Assembly: GCA_017857705.1 (NCBI GenBank)
Contig: JAFMCP010000011.1
Location: 1 to 34,930 of the forward strand
DNA length: 34,930 nucleotides
From: Candidatus Nanopelagicales bacterium
GTDB taxonomy: Bacteria; Actinomycetota; Actinomycetes; S36-B12
Reading direction: 5' to 3'
Shown here piece after piece: positions 1 to 7,645 of this stretch. Below the pieces are notes generated by a model. It did no database searches and was not told where the DNA came from. It saw nothing but the letters and a program-made list of their open reading frames with translations. Position numbers and translations under genes: made by a program. Position 1 is the stretch's first letter; the number at the start of each line of letters is the position of its first letter.

Positions 1-536
1 CCTCGGCGAAGCCGAAGAAACATTGCCGTCTCCATGTCATGGATATTGTTTTCAGGTCCGTAGATTGCGGCCGGTCGGGCAATTGAGCCAGGGAAACCGG
101 TGGTTGAAAAACGCTCGAGAATTGCTCGCTCCGCGTGGGCCTTGAAGCCACCGTAGGTAGTGATCGGGTCACTAGTTTGCTCGTTAGTTTCGCGCCATGG
201 CATCACGCCACCGGGTTCATAGGCCATGATCGATGAAACGAATACATACGCGCCTACCCGGCCGTCCAACATGGCGAGAAGTTCCTCGAACTCGCCACCA
301 CCTGCTGCCATGACGAAACCGGAGACATCAATCACCGCATCCCACTCGGTGCCGTCGAGAGCGGCGTGCATGGACTCTGTGCTGGTCCGGTCACCGACCA
401 ACCGTTCCACACCCAGCGGCAACTCACCTGACGTCTTTCCACGATTCAAGACGGTGGCCTGATGTCCCTCCTGAATGAGCAAATCGACCATCCGGCGGCC
501 AACAAAGGTGCCACCACCCAATACAAGAATTTTCAT
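1..536 (-). CDS. NAD-dependent epimerase/dehydratase family protein (3' end cut off by window edge)
   Basis: This gene runs off the left edge, so only about 178 N-terminal residues are visible. They start MKILVLGGGTFVG, a Rossmann dinucleotide motif (GGGTFVG, residues 8-14) typical of extended SDR epimerases/dehydratases. Further in are a VSSIMAYEP stretch and YGGFK, the YxxxK catalytic pair, followed by an SIARPAAIYGP segment that is standard in this family. It probably acts on a sugar nucleotide or similar NAD(P)-dependent substrate, but nothing shows which. The ATG at 534-536 (minus strand) follows GGAGG very closely. It diverges from the gene at 597, and a short inverted repeat lies between them. 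The family call is firm; the substrate is unknown. Confidence 0.85.
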   Translation of the reverse strand, partial: MKILVLGGGTFVGRRMVDLLIQEGHQATVLNRGKTSGELPLGVERLVGDRTSTESMHAALDGTEWDAVIDVSGFVMAAGGGEFEELLAMLDGRVGAYVFVSSIMAYEPGGVMPWRETNEQTSDPITTYGGFKAHAERAILERFSTTGFPGSIARPAAIYGPENNIHDMETAMFLRLRR

Positions 537-551
537 GCCTCCGACCTTACA

Positions 552-564
552 GGACATTTTGTCC
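552..564. promoter_or_regulatory. Inverted repeat in divergent intergenic region
   Basis: GGACA-TTT-TGTCC, a 5-bp perfect inverted repeat with a 3-base spacer, lies between the divergent starts at 536 (minus) and 597 (plus). It could be an operator serving both promoters. It is short enough to be chance, and no second copy was noticed. Confidence 0.25.
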
Positions 565-584
565 CACAGTCATTCGGTCTGCGA

Positions 585-590
585 TATCAT
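585..590 (+). promoter_or_regulatory. Candidate leaderless-type -10 box (TATCAT)
   Basis: TATCAT matches the actinobacterial TANNNT -10 pattern and ends exactly six bases before the ATG at 597. No Shine-Dalgarno sequence lies in front of that ATG. This is the geometry expected when transcription starts at the start codon. The same six-base spacing occurs at the divergent promoters at 12405 and 12489. Confidence 0.5.
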
Positions 591-596
591 CCCGAT

Positions 597-1724
597 ATGA
601 CTAATTCTGGCCCGCTTACGAAGATGGATGAGTACCCGCGACATCAGATTGGTGGCACCTTTGACAGCGTCCAAAGTGACTCGGTCCATTGGAATGACGG
701 CTTTTACTTCACTCTCGGCGACGAAGCCACCGGCGTAACCCTCTTCGCCGCAATCCGGCTCTATCCCAACACCGACGTGATGGATGGGTTTGCCTGCGTG
801 ACGGTCGACGGACGTCAGCACAATTTGCGTTGGTCACGCCGCCTTCGCCCGCGAATCGATGACATCAGTGTCGGACCACTGAGCCTGCACATAATTGAAC
901 CGCTCCAAACTCTGCGACTGGAATGCACGGATAACGAATATGGAATTACATTCGACCTCATGTGGGAGGGTTTACATGAGCCCTACCTCGAAGATCGAAT
1001 TGTTCGCTATGCCGGTGGGCGAAAAGTTTATGACCGCACGAACTTTGACCAATGTTGCTCAGTGACCGGGCAGATTTCACTTCAAGGTCACACTTTCACT
1101 GTCAATCCGGACACCTGGGTTGGCGTCCGAGACCATTCCTGGGGCATGGGGCGCACCGGCGGAGGTGCATCTAGTGCAATCGCTCCCGATAATTCGCGCG
1201 ACCCCCGCCGTGGATTCGCCATGCGCCAGTGGACCATGGTGAGAATGCCTGATCGCGTTATGTTCTGGCAGTTTCACCAACAAGCCGACGGGAGCTTTGA
1301 TCCACTGGAGGCTGTCGTGATTCCGTTAGATCCGACACAACCGCAATGGTCCTACGTGGATGCCGAAGCAAGTGCCATTCGAATCCAGGGGTCACCGCGT
1401 GCCGAACAAACTCGCGTAGACCTCACCCGCCCCGATGGAAGCGTCGACCGCTTCGAACTCACTCCGGCGAGCTCACCCGTGTACTTGCAGGGCGGTGGGT
1501 ACCACGACGGGTTCACCGATCGACTCGGCCGCGGCGTGTATCGGGGTGAAGACCACCACGAGGGTGAGATCTGGGATGTAACGCACCCGATCAATGTTGG
1601 TGATCCGGGTGGTTGGTTCCGGCAGCGGCCGGATGCGTGGGCTGAGAATTTTGCCACCTGCGTCAACTTGGATGACCCTGCTGATCGCGGCTTCGGACAC
1701 CTCGAATGCGTCTTGGCCCCGTGA
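597..1724 (+). CDS. Lipocalin/AttH-like protein (DUF7064-type), function unknown
   Basis: The protein has 375 residues from the ATG at 597; the frame is open upstream to 462, but that would run into the divergent epimerase gene. The ATG at 597 has a TATCAT box six bases ahead and no Shine-Dalgarno sequence. The sequence is rich in beta-strand and aromatic residues. It contains GVRDHSWGMGRTGGG at about two thirds of its length, the RDHSWG signature I associate with double-lipocalin, AttH/hydroxyneurosporene-synthase-like proteins often seen in steroid and terpenoid catabolic clusters. There is no signal peptide. The stop overlaps the start of the downstream NTF2-like gene, so the two are probably translated together. 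No catalytic role can be assigned; binding or isomerising a hydrophobic intermediate would fit the fold. Confidence 0.65.
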   Translation: MTNSGPLTKMDEYPRHQIGGTFDSVQSDSVHWNDGFYFTLGDEATGVTLFAAIRLYPNTDVMDGFACVTVDGRQHNLRWSRRLRPRIDDISVGPLSLHIIEPLQTLRLECTDNEYGITFDLMWEGLHEPYLEDRIVRYAGGRKVYDRTNFDQCCSVTGQISLQGHTFTVNPDTWVGVRDHSWGMGRTGGGASSAIAPDNSRDPRRGFAMRQWTMVRMPDRVMFWQFHQQADGSFDPLEAVVIPLDPTQPQWSYVDAEASAIRIQGSPRAEQTRVDLTRPDGSVDRFELTPASSPVYLQGGGYHDGFTDRLGRGVYRGEDHHEGEIWDVTHPINVGDPGGWFRQRPDAWAENFATCVNLDDPADRGFGHLECVLAP

Positions 1725-2224
1725 GGGAACAAGATGTCAGGAACCTGATCGACGAGCGCGATCTTCGTGCCTTGTCTGCCACATATATGCGTGGACTTGA
1801 CCGACTCGATCCCGCACTTCTGCATTCGGTTTTCGCCGATGACGCAACTACTCACTACGGGGCATTCACCGGCGGCCCAGGTGAGATGGCGGAAATGGCA
1901 ATGAAGACCTTAGGCGCTTACCGCACCACCCAACATTTCCTTGGACAGATCAACATCGCACTTGATGAAGACTCCGCCACCGGTGAGGTGTACTTCCAGG
2001 CATTTCATCAGCATGCCACGGAGGACTTCGACCGATTTATTTGTGGACGTTATGTCGATCGGTACGCGCGCCGAGATGGACGTTGGCTCATTACTCACCG
2101 TACAGAAGTTGTCGATTGGACTCGCACGGAGCCAACCGCTGAGAGTTACTTCACCGCGCGCCCACTCACTGTGCGCGGCGCCCGCGACGAAAGTGATCTT
2201 AGTTACCGCCCGCATGAGGCCTGA
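1706..2224 (+). CDS. NTF2-like (SnoaL_4-type) protein
   Basis: The protein has 172 residues from the ATG at 1706. A GTG at 1721 would give the 4-bp GTGA overlap used elsewhere in this window and is a good alternative start. The N-terminal LIDERDLRALSATYMRGLDRLD helix pattern, the LHSVFADDATTHYG strand and the C-terminal CGRYVDRYARRDGRWLITHR match the NTF2-like alpha+beta barrel of SnoaL_4 proteins. Members include hydratases, isomerases and proteins of unknown role in aromatic and steroid catabolism. It follows the AttH-like gene directly and converges on the SDR gene ending at 2246. It is one of three NTF2-like proteins in the window. The exact reaction is not visible. Confidence 0.75.
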   Translation: MRLGPVREQDVRNLIDERDLRALSATYMRGLDRLDPALLHSVFADDATTHYGAFTGGPGEMAEMAMKTLGAYRTTQHFLGQINIALDEDSATGEVYFQAFHQHATEDFDRFICGRYVDRYARRDGRWLITHRTEVVDWTRTEPTAESYFTARPLTVRGARDESDLSYRPHEA

Positions 2225-2245
2225 ACCAGAAACTCACCTCTCGCC

Positions 2246-3043
2246 TTAGGCTTCGATTGGGTAAAACTTTTGTGCGCGATCAGACAGGGTTTCTTTCCCT
2301 GCATCTATGACGAGCACAGCGCCGTTCATGAATTCTGACTCATCGCTGGCCATGAATAGTGCAGCGTTGGCCATGTCTTCGGGTTTAGGAGCTCGTCCGC
2401 CGACATATTTTGAGGACAGCCGTTCATAGGCTCCCTCGAGGTTGTCTGGGTCACCTGTCACCACACCAGCGGTAAGGGAAGACAGTGTCGCGCCCGGACA
2501 CAAGGCATTAACTCGCACACGATGTGGGGCTGCTTCAACGGCCACTGACTTAGTGAGTCCGATTACACCGTGCTTTGCGGTCGTGTATGCATGTGCCCCA
2601 AGACCACCCTGCACTCCGGCAGTGCTCGAAATATTGATAATCGATCCCGATCGCTGTTTGCGCATTACCGCGAAAGCGTGCTTGGTCCCCAAGAAAACAC
2701 CCGTCTGCAGGATCGCGATCGTGGCTTCCCAGTCACCCAACTCGGTTGATTCAATCGATCCGGTGACACCCACGACACCTGCGTTGTTGATCATCACGTC
2801 AAGTGCACCGAAGTTGGTGATACATGCATTAATCGCTGAAATGATGTCACTTTCAAGCGTGACGTCAGTGCGCACGAAGACAACAGAGTCACCTAATTCA
2901 GCGACAAGTTTTTCGCCGGCTGCAAGGTCGATGTCGGCAATAACGCATCGGGCACCCTCTGCAACGAATCGACGAACAATTCCTTCACCGATTCCACGAG
3001 CTCCTCCCGTGACTACCGCTGCTTTACCTGCGAGTCGACTCAT
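2246..3043 (-). CDS. Short-chain dehydrogenase/reductase (SDR)
   Basis: A classical SDR of 265 residues. The cofactor motif TGGARGIG is at residues 12-19, NNAG at 86-89, and the catalytic triad is Ser140, Tyr153 and Lys157. Asp at the end of beta-2 (VIADID) suggests NAD(H) rather than NADP(H). It probably oxidises a hydroxyl or diol intermediate, for example a dihydrodiol or secondary alcohol made by the Rieske oxygenases upstream. The start codon sits in a TAATG junction with the stop of the NTF2-like gene, so translation is probably coupled. It is the last gene of the minus-strand run that begins with Rieske oxygenase 1. Family assignment is firm; substrate is inferred only from context. 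Confidence 0.88.
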   Translation of the reverse strand: MSRLAGKAAVVTGGARGIGEGIVRRFVAEGARCVIADIDLAAGEKLVAELGDSVVFVRTDVTLESDIISAINACITNFGALDVMINNAGVVGVTGSIESTELGDWEATIAILQTGVFLGTKHAFAVMRKQRSGSIINISSTAGVQGGLGAHAYTTAKHGVIGLTKSVAVEAAPHRVRVNALCPGATLSSLTAGVVTGDPDNLEGAYERLSSKYVGGRAPKPEDMANAALFMASDESEFMNGAVLVIDAGKETLSDRAQKFYPIEA

Positions 3044-3519
3044 TAGTGTCCATCACTGAGGGTAAGGCGTTGAAGCATGGTCAATGTTGATTCGTCGCGA
3101 CCGACCGCACCTGCAGCAATGATCTGCCGAGTGTTCATCTTCCAACCCTCTGGACTTTTGTACCAGGTATCGATGTATCGACCATGAAGCGTCCATTCCT
3201 TACCTTGGGGATCGCGATGCCAAGCCGTGATCACACTCTCGGAGTTTGCATGGTCGGTGCCCGTGAAAGTGATCGAGATATTGGTCACCGCATGTGAGGT
3301 CTGTACGTAGCGGCGGTAGGCGCTCTCCCACGCTGCACGCAACGCCTCATGACCCTCAAGCCAAGTGTCCCCGCTGAAGTTCACCCGGCAATCAGGATGG
3401 AAGACGGTCAATTGCGTTTCTATGTCAGCCATGTCAGCTGCCTTGGCATAGCGGTACATTAGTTGTTCGATGTCGAAGCGATCAGGGATTCGTAATCCAT
3501 CAAGGCGGGCGCTGCTCAT
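3043..3519 (-). CDS. NTF2-like (SnoaL_4-type) protein
   Basis: The protein has 158 residues with the arrangement of SnoaL_4/NTF2-like proteins: an N-terminal FDIEQLMYRYAKAADMADIE helix, FHPDCRVNFSGDTWLEG, and a C-terminal LHGRYIDTWYKSPEGWKM. AAGGAA stands a few bases ahead of the ATG at 3519, a good ribosome binding site. It lies 27 bases after the TIM-barrel isomerase stop and overlaps the following SDR by one base, so it belongs to the Rieske 1 operon. In such clusters these small proteins are usually annotated as hypothetical or as hydratase/isomerase-like. No catalytic residues can be called with confidence. Confidence 0.78.
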   Translation of the reverse strand: MSSARLDGLRIPDRFDIEQLMYRYAKAADMADIETQLTVFHPDCRVNFSGDTWLEGHEALRAAWESAYRRYVQTSHAVTNISITFTGTDHANSESVITAWHRDPQGKEWTLHGRYIDTWYKSPEGWKMNTRQIIAAGAVGRDESTLTMLQRLTLSDGH

Positions 3520-3546
3520 GTTTCCTTCTTTCGGTGGGTGAATCGT

Positions 3547-4389
3547 TTATGAATCTGTGCGGCTGGCTGTGAGGACAGCGTCTAGACCCTCGGCGATTTG
3601 GCGTGCGGTGAGGAATGGGTCTTGCGCTTTAAGTTCGGTTGAAATAACTTCGATGGAGAAAGTTGAATCCGGGCGGTGCGCGTTTCGTTCCCGGATGAGT
3701 CCCACCAAGTCAAACTCCCCCAGTCCAGGTATCCGGCGATTACGCAGGCAATCCTCGCGCAGGTCTTCGGGGTATTCGCATGCAAGTGTTCCGTCGTTGA
3801 GCTGCAGTGTTGATATATAGGGCCACAGGTCTTCAAGGTGGGTCAACGGCAACCCCATGCGATACAGATGCCACACATCAAGGCACATTGAGAGGTTGTC
3901 GCGATTCGCGAAGTGAATTATTGACGCTGCGTTGGAGGGCGTTTTCATATTGGTGAAGGGCAATGGTTCAAGTACAACGTCAACGTCCCATTGCGCGAAT
4001 CGGTCGGCAACCCGGCTTGCTCGAAGGGCGGCATCCTCGTTCGATCCACTGTATGGTCCCACAGCCTGCAGCCGATCAGGTCGCAAATACTCGGCCAGCA
4101 AGGCTGCCACGTCCTCGAGTGGATCTACTTCCTCGCCCATCACGCGAATAGCCTCAAGTTCGGCAATTCGCACACCGTATTGCTCGAGCATTTGATCGAG
4201 CTCGGTGAGTTCATGGGTTTGCAGCCATTGCTTCATCCAACGAACACTGAGTCCCACGTCAACAAAGCCAGCATCCCGGGCCGCTGCCAAGCGGATTTCC
4301 ATGGGTACTTCAGCAAGGCAGTTGAATGAGAATGTGAAGTCAGTAACAACCGGGGGCGTGCTCGGTGGACTAGCTACCGGCGAGGTCAC
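3547..4389 (-). CDS. Sugar phosphate isomerase/epimerase-like TIM barrel (AP endonuclease 2 family)
   Basis: The protein has 280 residues from the GTG at 4389, which has GAGG nine bases upstream; a TTG at 4395 is in frame. Conserved metal-site landmarks of the xylose-isomerase-like TIM barrel are present: LEPLP (Glu141), LDVWH (Asp171, His174), LNDG (Asp199), the PGLGEFD turn (221-227) and SIEV (Glu247). The family covers sugar and inosose epimerases and dehydratases, hydroxypyruvate isomerase and 3-dehydroshikimate dehydratase, so the reaction is open. The start overlaps the end of Rieske oxygenase 1 by about 20 bases, and an NTF2-like gene follows 27 bases later, so it should be part of that operon and act on an intermediate of the same pathway. 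Confidence 0.8.
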   Translation of the reverse strand: MTSPVASPPSTPPVVTDFTFSFNCLAEVPMEIRLAAARDAGFVDVGLSVRWMKQWLQTHELTELDQMLEQYGVRIAELEAIRVMGEEVDPLEDVAALLAEYLRPDRLQAVGPYSGSNEDAALRASRVADRFAQWDVDVVLEPLPFTNMKTPSNAASIIHFANRDNLSMCLDVWHLYRMGLPLTHLEDLWPYISTLQLNDGTLACEYPEDLREDCLRNRRIPGLGEFDLVGLIRERNAHRPDSTFSIEVISTELKAQDPFLTARQIAEGLDAVLTASRTDS

Positions 4390-5524
4390 GCGCAATGCCC
4401 TCGTCGATCAGCCTCTGAATTTGGTGGTGAAAGGCTGGGATTTTGCATTCGCGGTCGTTAAAGAAGTTTCGCTCATAGAACGATGAACGCGAAGTGGCTG
4501 CAATGTCTTCCCACGTCCAAACATCCTCACCAACAACAATTTTGAGGTGATCCCAATGACGCTGCGTGCGGTCAAGGTAATCCTGATCATCGGTTTTGTA
4601 CCAGAGTTCCCACGTCTCAAAACGCGTCTTGTTATGCGTGATGGGAACCGCGCGGAAGAGCTGCAAGTGCTCTGGGTTGTTATTGAAAACAGATGTTGGG
4701 AAGATCGTGTAGTGGCAGATCGCCACCGATTGGTGATCCTGCGTCTCTTGCAATCGTGACAGCGTGCCCTTAAGCGGCACAACCATCATGGAGTGTCGTT
4801 CGAACTCAAAAATGCGCATCTCACGACCATCTTTTACATCTTGTGGTGGAATATGGTGCAGTGCTTGCGCGTGATAAAACTCGTTGAATGCGTCGACGAC
4901 CACCTTCCAGTTGACGTCAACATCCCATACAACTTTCTCACGAAGGTACATTTCTTCCATTTTGTACGCACCAAGGTCGGCGACGATATCTTCGCCGAGG
5001 TACTCCATAAGTGGCGGTGCAACTCCGGGGCCGGCGAGCACACCCCACACCCAACCGGCCCATTCAGCAACTTCGACCTTGGGAGCTGCCAAGTCGCGAA
5101 GTTCTTCGGGGTCAAAATCCTCACGGTCAGGGACGCCAATTACTTTGCCGTCAAAGTCATAGGTCCAGCCATGCCAAGCACACTTAAATCGGCGTGCACA
5201 CTCGCCTGATTCGCGCACAATGCGAGCACCTCGATGCTGACACACATTATGAAAACCAGTTACCGAGCCGTCATTTTTACGGGTAATAACAACTGTCTCA
5301 CCCTGTCCCTCCCAAACGACATGGTCGCCGGCGTTCACGAGTTCTTCGGACCTGCAGAGAATTTGCCAGTTGTTGTTCAGAACGTATTTGCGCTCGAGTT
5401 CAAATCGATACGGATCGGTGTACCAATCAGCGGGAATAACCTCTGACTTACCGGGGGTGTTTGGGATCTCCGGCGCGAAACGGAGTGGGCCATCACCACG
5501 AGTGGGTGGGATGAAAATGGTCAT
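4370..5524 (-). CDS. Rieske non-haem iron oxygenase, alpha subunit 1
   Basis: The 384-residue protein starts at the ATG at 5524, with AGGA eight bases upstream; the frame continues upstream, but the longer start lacks such a site. The Rieske [2Fe-2S] ligands are Cys95, His97, Cys115 and His118. The mononuclear iron site is EFYHAQALH with His218 and His223. Glu215 occupies the place where many ring-hydroxylating dioxygenases have the bridging Asp, as in the carnitine oxygenase CntA. No PF00866-type beta subunit is evident, so a homotrimer is likely. Electrons probably come from the reductase encoded just upstream (5621-6577). The gap between them holds a TTGTCTAGACAA palindrome, pointing to a separately controlled promoter. 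Substrate unknown; hydroxylation or O/N-demethylation are both possible. Confidence 0.92.
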   Translation of the reverse strand: MTIFIPPTRGDGPLRFAPEIPNTPGKSEVIPADWYTDPYRFELERKYVLNNNWQILCRSEELVNAGDHVVWEGQGETVVITRKNDGSVTGFHNVCQHRGARIVRESGECARRFKCAWHGWTYDFDGKVIGVPDREDFDPEELRDLAAPKVEVAEWAGWVWGVLAGPGVAPPLMEYLGEDIVADLGAYKMEEMYLREKVVWDVDVNWKVVVDAFNEFYHAQALHHIPPQDVKDGREMRIFEFERHSMMVVPLKGTLSRLQETQDHQSVAICHYTIFPTSVFNNNPEHLQLFRAVPITHNKTRFETWELWYKTDDQDYLDRTQRHWDHLKIVVGEDVWTWEDIAATSRSSFYERNFFNDRECKIPAFHHQIQRLIDEGIARDLAGS

Positions 5525-5561
5525 GAGCCGTTCCTTTCGCAGCGGGCGGAAACACAACCTT

Positions 5562-5590
5562 ACACTTGTCTAGACAACTTGCACAAGTGT
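5562..5590. promoter_or_regulatory. Operator region: TTGTCTAGACAA palindrome nested with an ACACTTGT/ACAAGTGT inverted repeat
   Basis: A perfect 12-bp palindrome, TTGTCTAGACAA, is at 5566-5577. Its core GTCTAGAC fits the GTNTANAC pattern reported for HutC-type GntR regulators. A second inverted repeat, ACACTTGT (5562-5569) with ACAAGTGT (5583-5590), overlaps it. The region is 38 bases or more ahead of the Rieske 1 start, where a repressor would overlap a promoter; a TTGTGC-like -35 box on the minus strand would place the palindrome in the spacer. An identical palindrome occurs at 8963-8974. The GntR/HutC gene at 12501 is the obvious candidate regulator. Confidence 0.65.
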
Positions 5591-5620
5591 TTTTGGGAAA
5601 CTGAGATCAAATATCTTGGA

Positions 5621-6577
5621 CTAAATGTCGAGCACCAGTCGATCGCCCTTGCAGCGTGAAACACAGGGCATCATGTAGATACCTTCTTCCCGATCCTCCT
5701 CTGAGAGGATCGAGTCTCGGTGGGCAATATCACCCGAAATCACCTTTGTCTCGCAGGTGCCGCAGACGCCCTCGGTGCACGAGGTCATCACCGGAACCCC
5801 ATTATCGAGCAGAACCTCGATGATGCTCCGATCTCGAGGAATAGTAAATTCTGCGCCCGAACTGTTCAACACGACGGTGAACTCGTGGTCACCCGGGTCA
5901 CCGGCAGTGTCGACCGGCTTCGCGGCAAAGCGTTCAACGTGTGGAACTGGCCGGCCAAGGCGTGCGCAGGCTTCTTCAACAGCTGAGATGAGAGGTTCCG
6001 GACCGCAGCAGTACACCGCGGCATCTGGTGCGGTCTGGCTCAGTATTTCATCGAGGGGCAGCAACCCCTTTTCATCCTGTGGCCACAGCACGACACCGAG
6101 AGCCTCAAGACGATCCCGAAAGGCCATTGAATTTCGAGTACGACCACCGTAATAAAAAGTCCACGGCGCATCTTTGTCAAAGATCACCTGGCCCAGCATC
6201 GGGACCATGGGTGTTACACCCACTCCACCTGCAATGAAGAGATAGGACGGGGCGTCTACCAGTGGAAAGTGATTGCGTGGCCCACGGGTGCGAACGTGAT
6301 CTCCCACATTGATGTTGTCATGAACATATGAGGACCCACCGCGACCATCTAGCTCGCGTAGGACGGCAATCCGCCATGTGTCTGCGCCAAAGTGACTGCA
6401 GAGCGAGTACTGGCGTTCGATTCCGTTGCCAAGTTGAACATCGATGTGAGCGCCGGGTTCCCAACTTGGGAGCTTCTCTCCTGTGGGAGCACCCACCCGA
6501 ATAGTGACGACACCCTCGGCCTCTTCAACCCGCTCAATTACGACCAGATCTCGGTACTCCTCGTAAACATAAGACAT
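5621..6577 (-). CDS. Rieske oxygenase reductase (FNR-type flavin/NAD domain fused to plant-type ferredoxin)
   Basis: The protein has 318 residues from the ATG at 6577. The order is FNR-type flavin-binding domain (RQYS at 55-58), NAD domain (GGVGVTPM at 117-124, CCGP at 190-193) and a C-terminal [2Fe-2S] domain with Cys267, Cys272, Cys275 and Cys305. This is the class IA layout of phthalate dioxygenase reductase and vanillate demethylase reductase (VanB). It passes electrons from NAD(P)H to Rieske oxygenases in the cytoplasm. It is the only such reductase in the window and stands directly upstream of Rieske 1, so it may serve all three oxygenases. A strong hairpin separates it from the SDR gene upstream, so it should have its own promoter in 6578-6671. 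I recognise the family with high certainty. Confidence 0.92.
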   Translation of the reverse strand: MSYVYEEYRDLVVIERVEEAEGVVTIRVGAPTGEKLPSWEPGAHIDVQLGNGIERQYSLCSHFGADTWRIAVLRELDGRGGSSYVHDNINVGDHVRTRGPRNHFPLVDAPSYLFIAGGVGVTPMVPMLGQVIFDKDAPWTFYYGGRTRNSMAFRDRLEALGVVLWPQDEKGLLPLDEILSQTAPDAAVYCCGPEPLISAVEEACARLGRPVPHVERFAAKPVDTAGDPGDHEFTVVLNSSGAEFTIPRDRSIIEVLLDNGVPVMTSCTEGVCGTCETKVISGDIAHRDSILSEEDREEGIYMMPCVSRCKGDRLVLDI

Positions 6578-6671
6578 ACCTGCAGGGTATCGGAGCCGAT
6601 CAACGACGCAACAATTACCGTCCCAGCCATTCACCTTTGAGAAGACCCGAATGAATTCAGGTTGGAAAACA

Positions 6672-6709
6672 CATATCGCCTGCACTCACAGTTGAGTGCA
6701 GGCGATATG
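6672..6709 (-). terminator. Perfect 17-bp stem, 4-base loop hairpin (intrinsic terminator)
   Basis: The arms 6672-6688 and 6693-6709 are perfectly complementary over 17 bp around a CAGT loop. The structure lies 11 bases after the stop of the SDR gene at 6721, followed on the minus strand by TGTGTTTT. On the plus strand it is followed by ATAATAATTTTT, so it could also work in reverse. It separates the SDR transcript from the reductase and Rieske 1 genes. The stem is longer and more perfect than usual for a terminator. Confidence 0.8.
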
Positions 6710-6720
6710 GATAATAATTT

Positions 6721-7506
6721 TTAGAATGCGGCCGAACCACCATCGACGTTGTAGGTGGCACCTGTCATGCCATTACCCAATGGACCAGCAAGCAGCACTG
6801 CCATACCGGCAACCTGCTCAACTGTTTGAAGCTCCTTGGTGAGGCAGTCATTCGCGAAGTCCTTAAGGAAGTCTTCGTAAGTGATGCCGGATGCTTCGGC
6901 AACCTGTGCGCCCGCATCTTTCATTAGTTCGGTCTCAATTGGCCCTGGGCAGATTGCGTTGCACGTAACACCGCTGGTGCCGTACTCCACCGCGGTTGCC
7001 TTTGAGAGCCCGATCATGGCGTGCTTGCCGGCGATGTAGTGACTCACTGCGACCTTTGAGGCGACCTTGCCTTCAATGGAGGCGATGTTAATGATCCGTC
7101 CGTAACCGGCTGGCAACATGTATTTCAGTGCGCGACGTGTTCCCCAAAATGCGGTGCTGGCATTCCACTCAAGACCCTTGAGCCAGGCTTCGTCACTGAG
7201 GTCTCCCACAAGCGCCCAACCATCAGAGCCACCTGCGCAGTTGACCATGATGTCAAGCTTTCCAAACTTCTCCACCGCGTAGTCAACAAGTTCGTCGACT
7301 TCGGTGCGCACGAGTGCATCGCATTTCTTGAAGACGGCGCGATCGCCAGCATTCAAGCGCTCTAACGCGTGGGCGCCCTTTTCTTCGGAGCGATTACCCA
7401 ATACAACGGATGCACCTTCAGCAATAAATGCTTGTGCGATTCCGAATCCAATGCCGGTGCTTCCGGCGGTGATTACCGCTACGCGACCTTCGAGACTGCC
7501 ACCCAT
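6721..7506 (-). CDS. Short-chain dehydrogenase/reductase (SDR)
   Basis: The protein has 261 residues from the ATG at 7506, with AGGAG six bases upstream. It carries the cofactor motif TAGSTGIG (residues 13-20), NCAG (89-92) and Ser143, Tyr157 and Lys161 as the catalytic triad. The arginine in GNRSEE after beta-2 suggests NADP(H) preference, unlike the SDR at 2246. It probably acts as an alcohol dehydrogenase or ketoreductase on a pathway intermediate. It follows Rieske oxygenase 2 on the same strand after a 139-base gap that contains an inverted repeat at 7582-7596, and it ends in a strong terminator, so it may form its own transcript or end that of Rieske 2. Confidence 0.87.
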   Translation of the reverse strand: MGGSLEGRVAVITAGSTGIGFGIAQAFIAEGASVVLGNRSEEKGAHALERLNAGDRAVFKKCDALVRTEVDELVDYAVEKFGKLDIMVNCAGGSDGWALVGDLSDEAWLKGLEWNASTAFWGTRRALKYMLPAGYGRIINIASIEGKVASKVAVSHYIAGKHAMIGLSKATAVEYGTSGVTCNAICPGPIETELMKDAGAQVAEASGITYEDFLKDFANDCLTKELQTVEQVAGMAVLLAGPLGNGMTGATYNVDGGSAAF

Positions 7507-7581
7507 GAATTTCTCCTGCTTCTCGCGGGCAGCCGGTCGGCCGCCACTGTTTATTTCCCCGGTTAATAAAACACCATCTCA

Positions 7582-7596
7582 CACCAGTTACTGGTG
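7582..7596. promoter_or_regulatory. Inverted repeat CACCAG-TTA-CTGGTG upstream of SDR gene
   Basis: A perfect 6-bp inverted repeat with a 3-base spacer lies 75 bases ahead of the SDR start at 7506. Position and symmetry suggest an operator different from the TTGTCTAGACAA type. No matching regulator can be named. It could also be a weak hairpin after the Rieske 2 stop at 7646. Confidence 0.35.
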
Positions 7597-7645
7597 CCTG
7601 TCAACGTAATTCAAGAAGTCCGGGTGTAACCGATCTCTCACTATT

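Noticed and set aside
2442-3059. Long open frame opposite the SDR gene
   Set aside because: It lies fully antisense to a gene with clear SDR motifs, its sequence is Thr/Ser/Pro/Ala-rich without recognisable domains, and it has no ribosome binding site. Treated as a shadow frame.
3580-3587. GTCTAGAC core inside the TIM-barrel isomerase gene
   Set aside because: It lies within coding sequence near the C-terminus, its flanks do not extend the palindrome to TTGTCTAGACAA, and no gene start is close by. Most likely chance.
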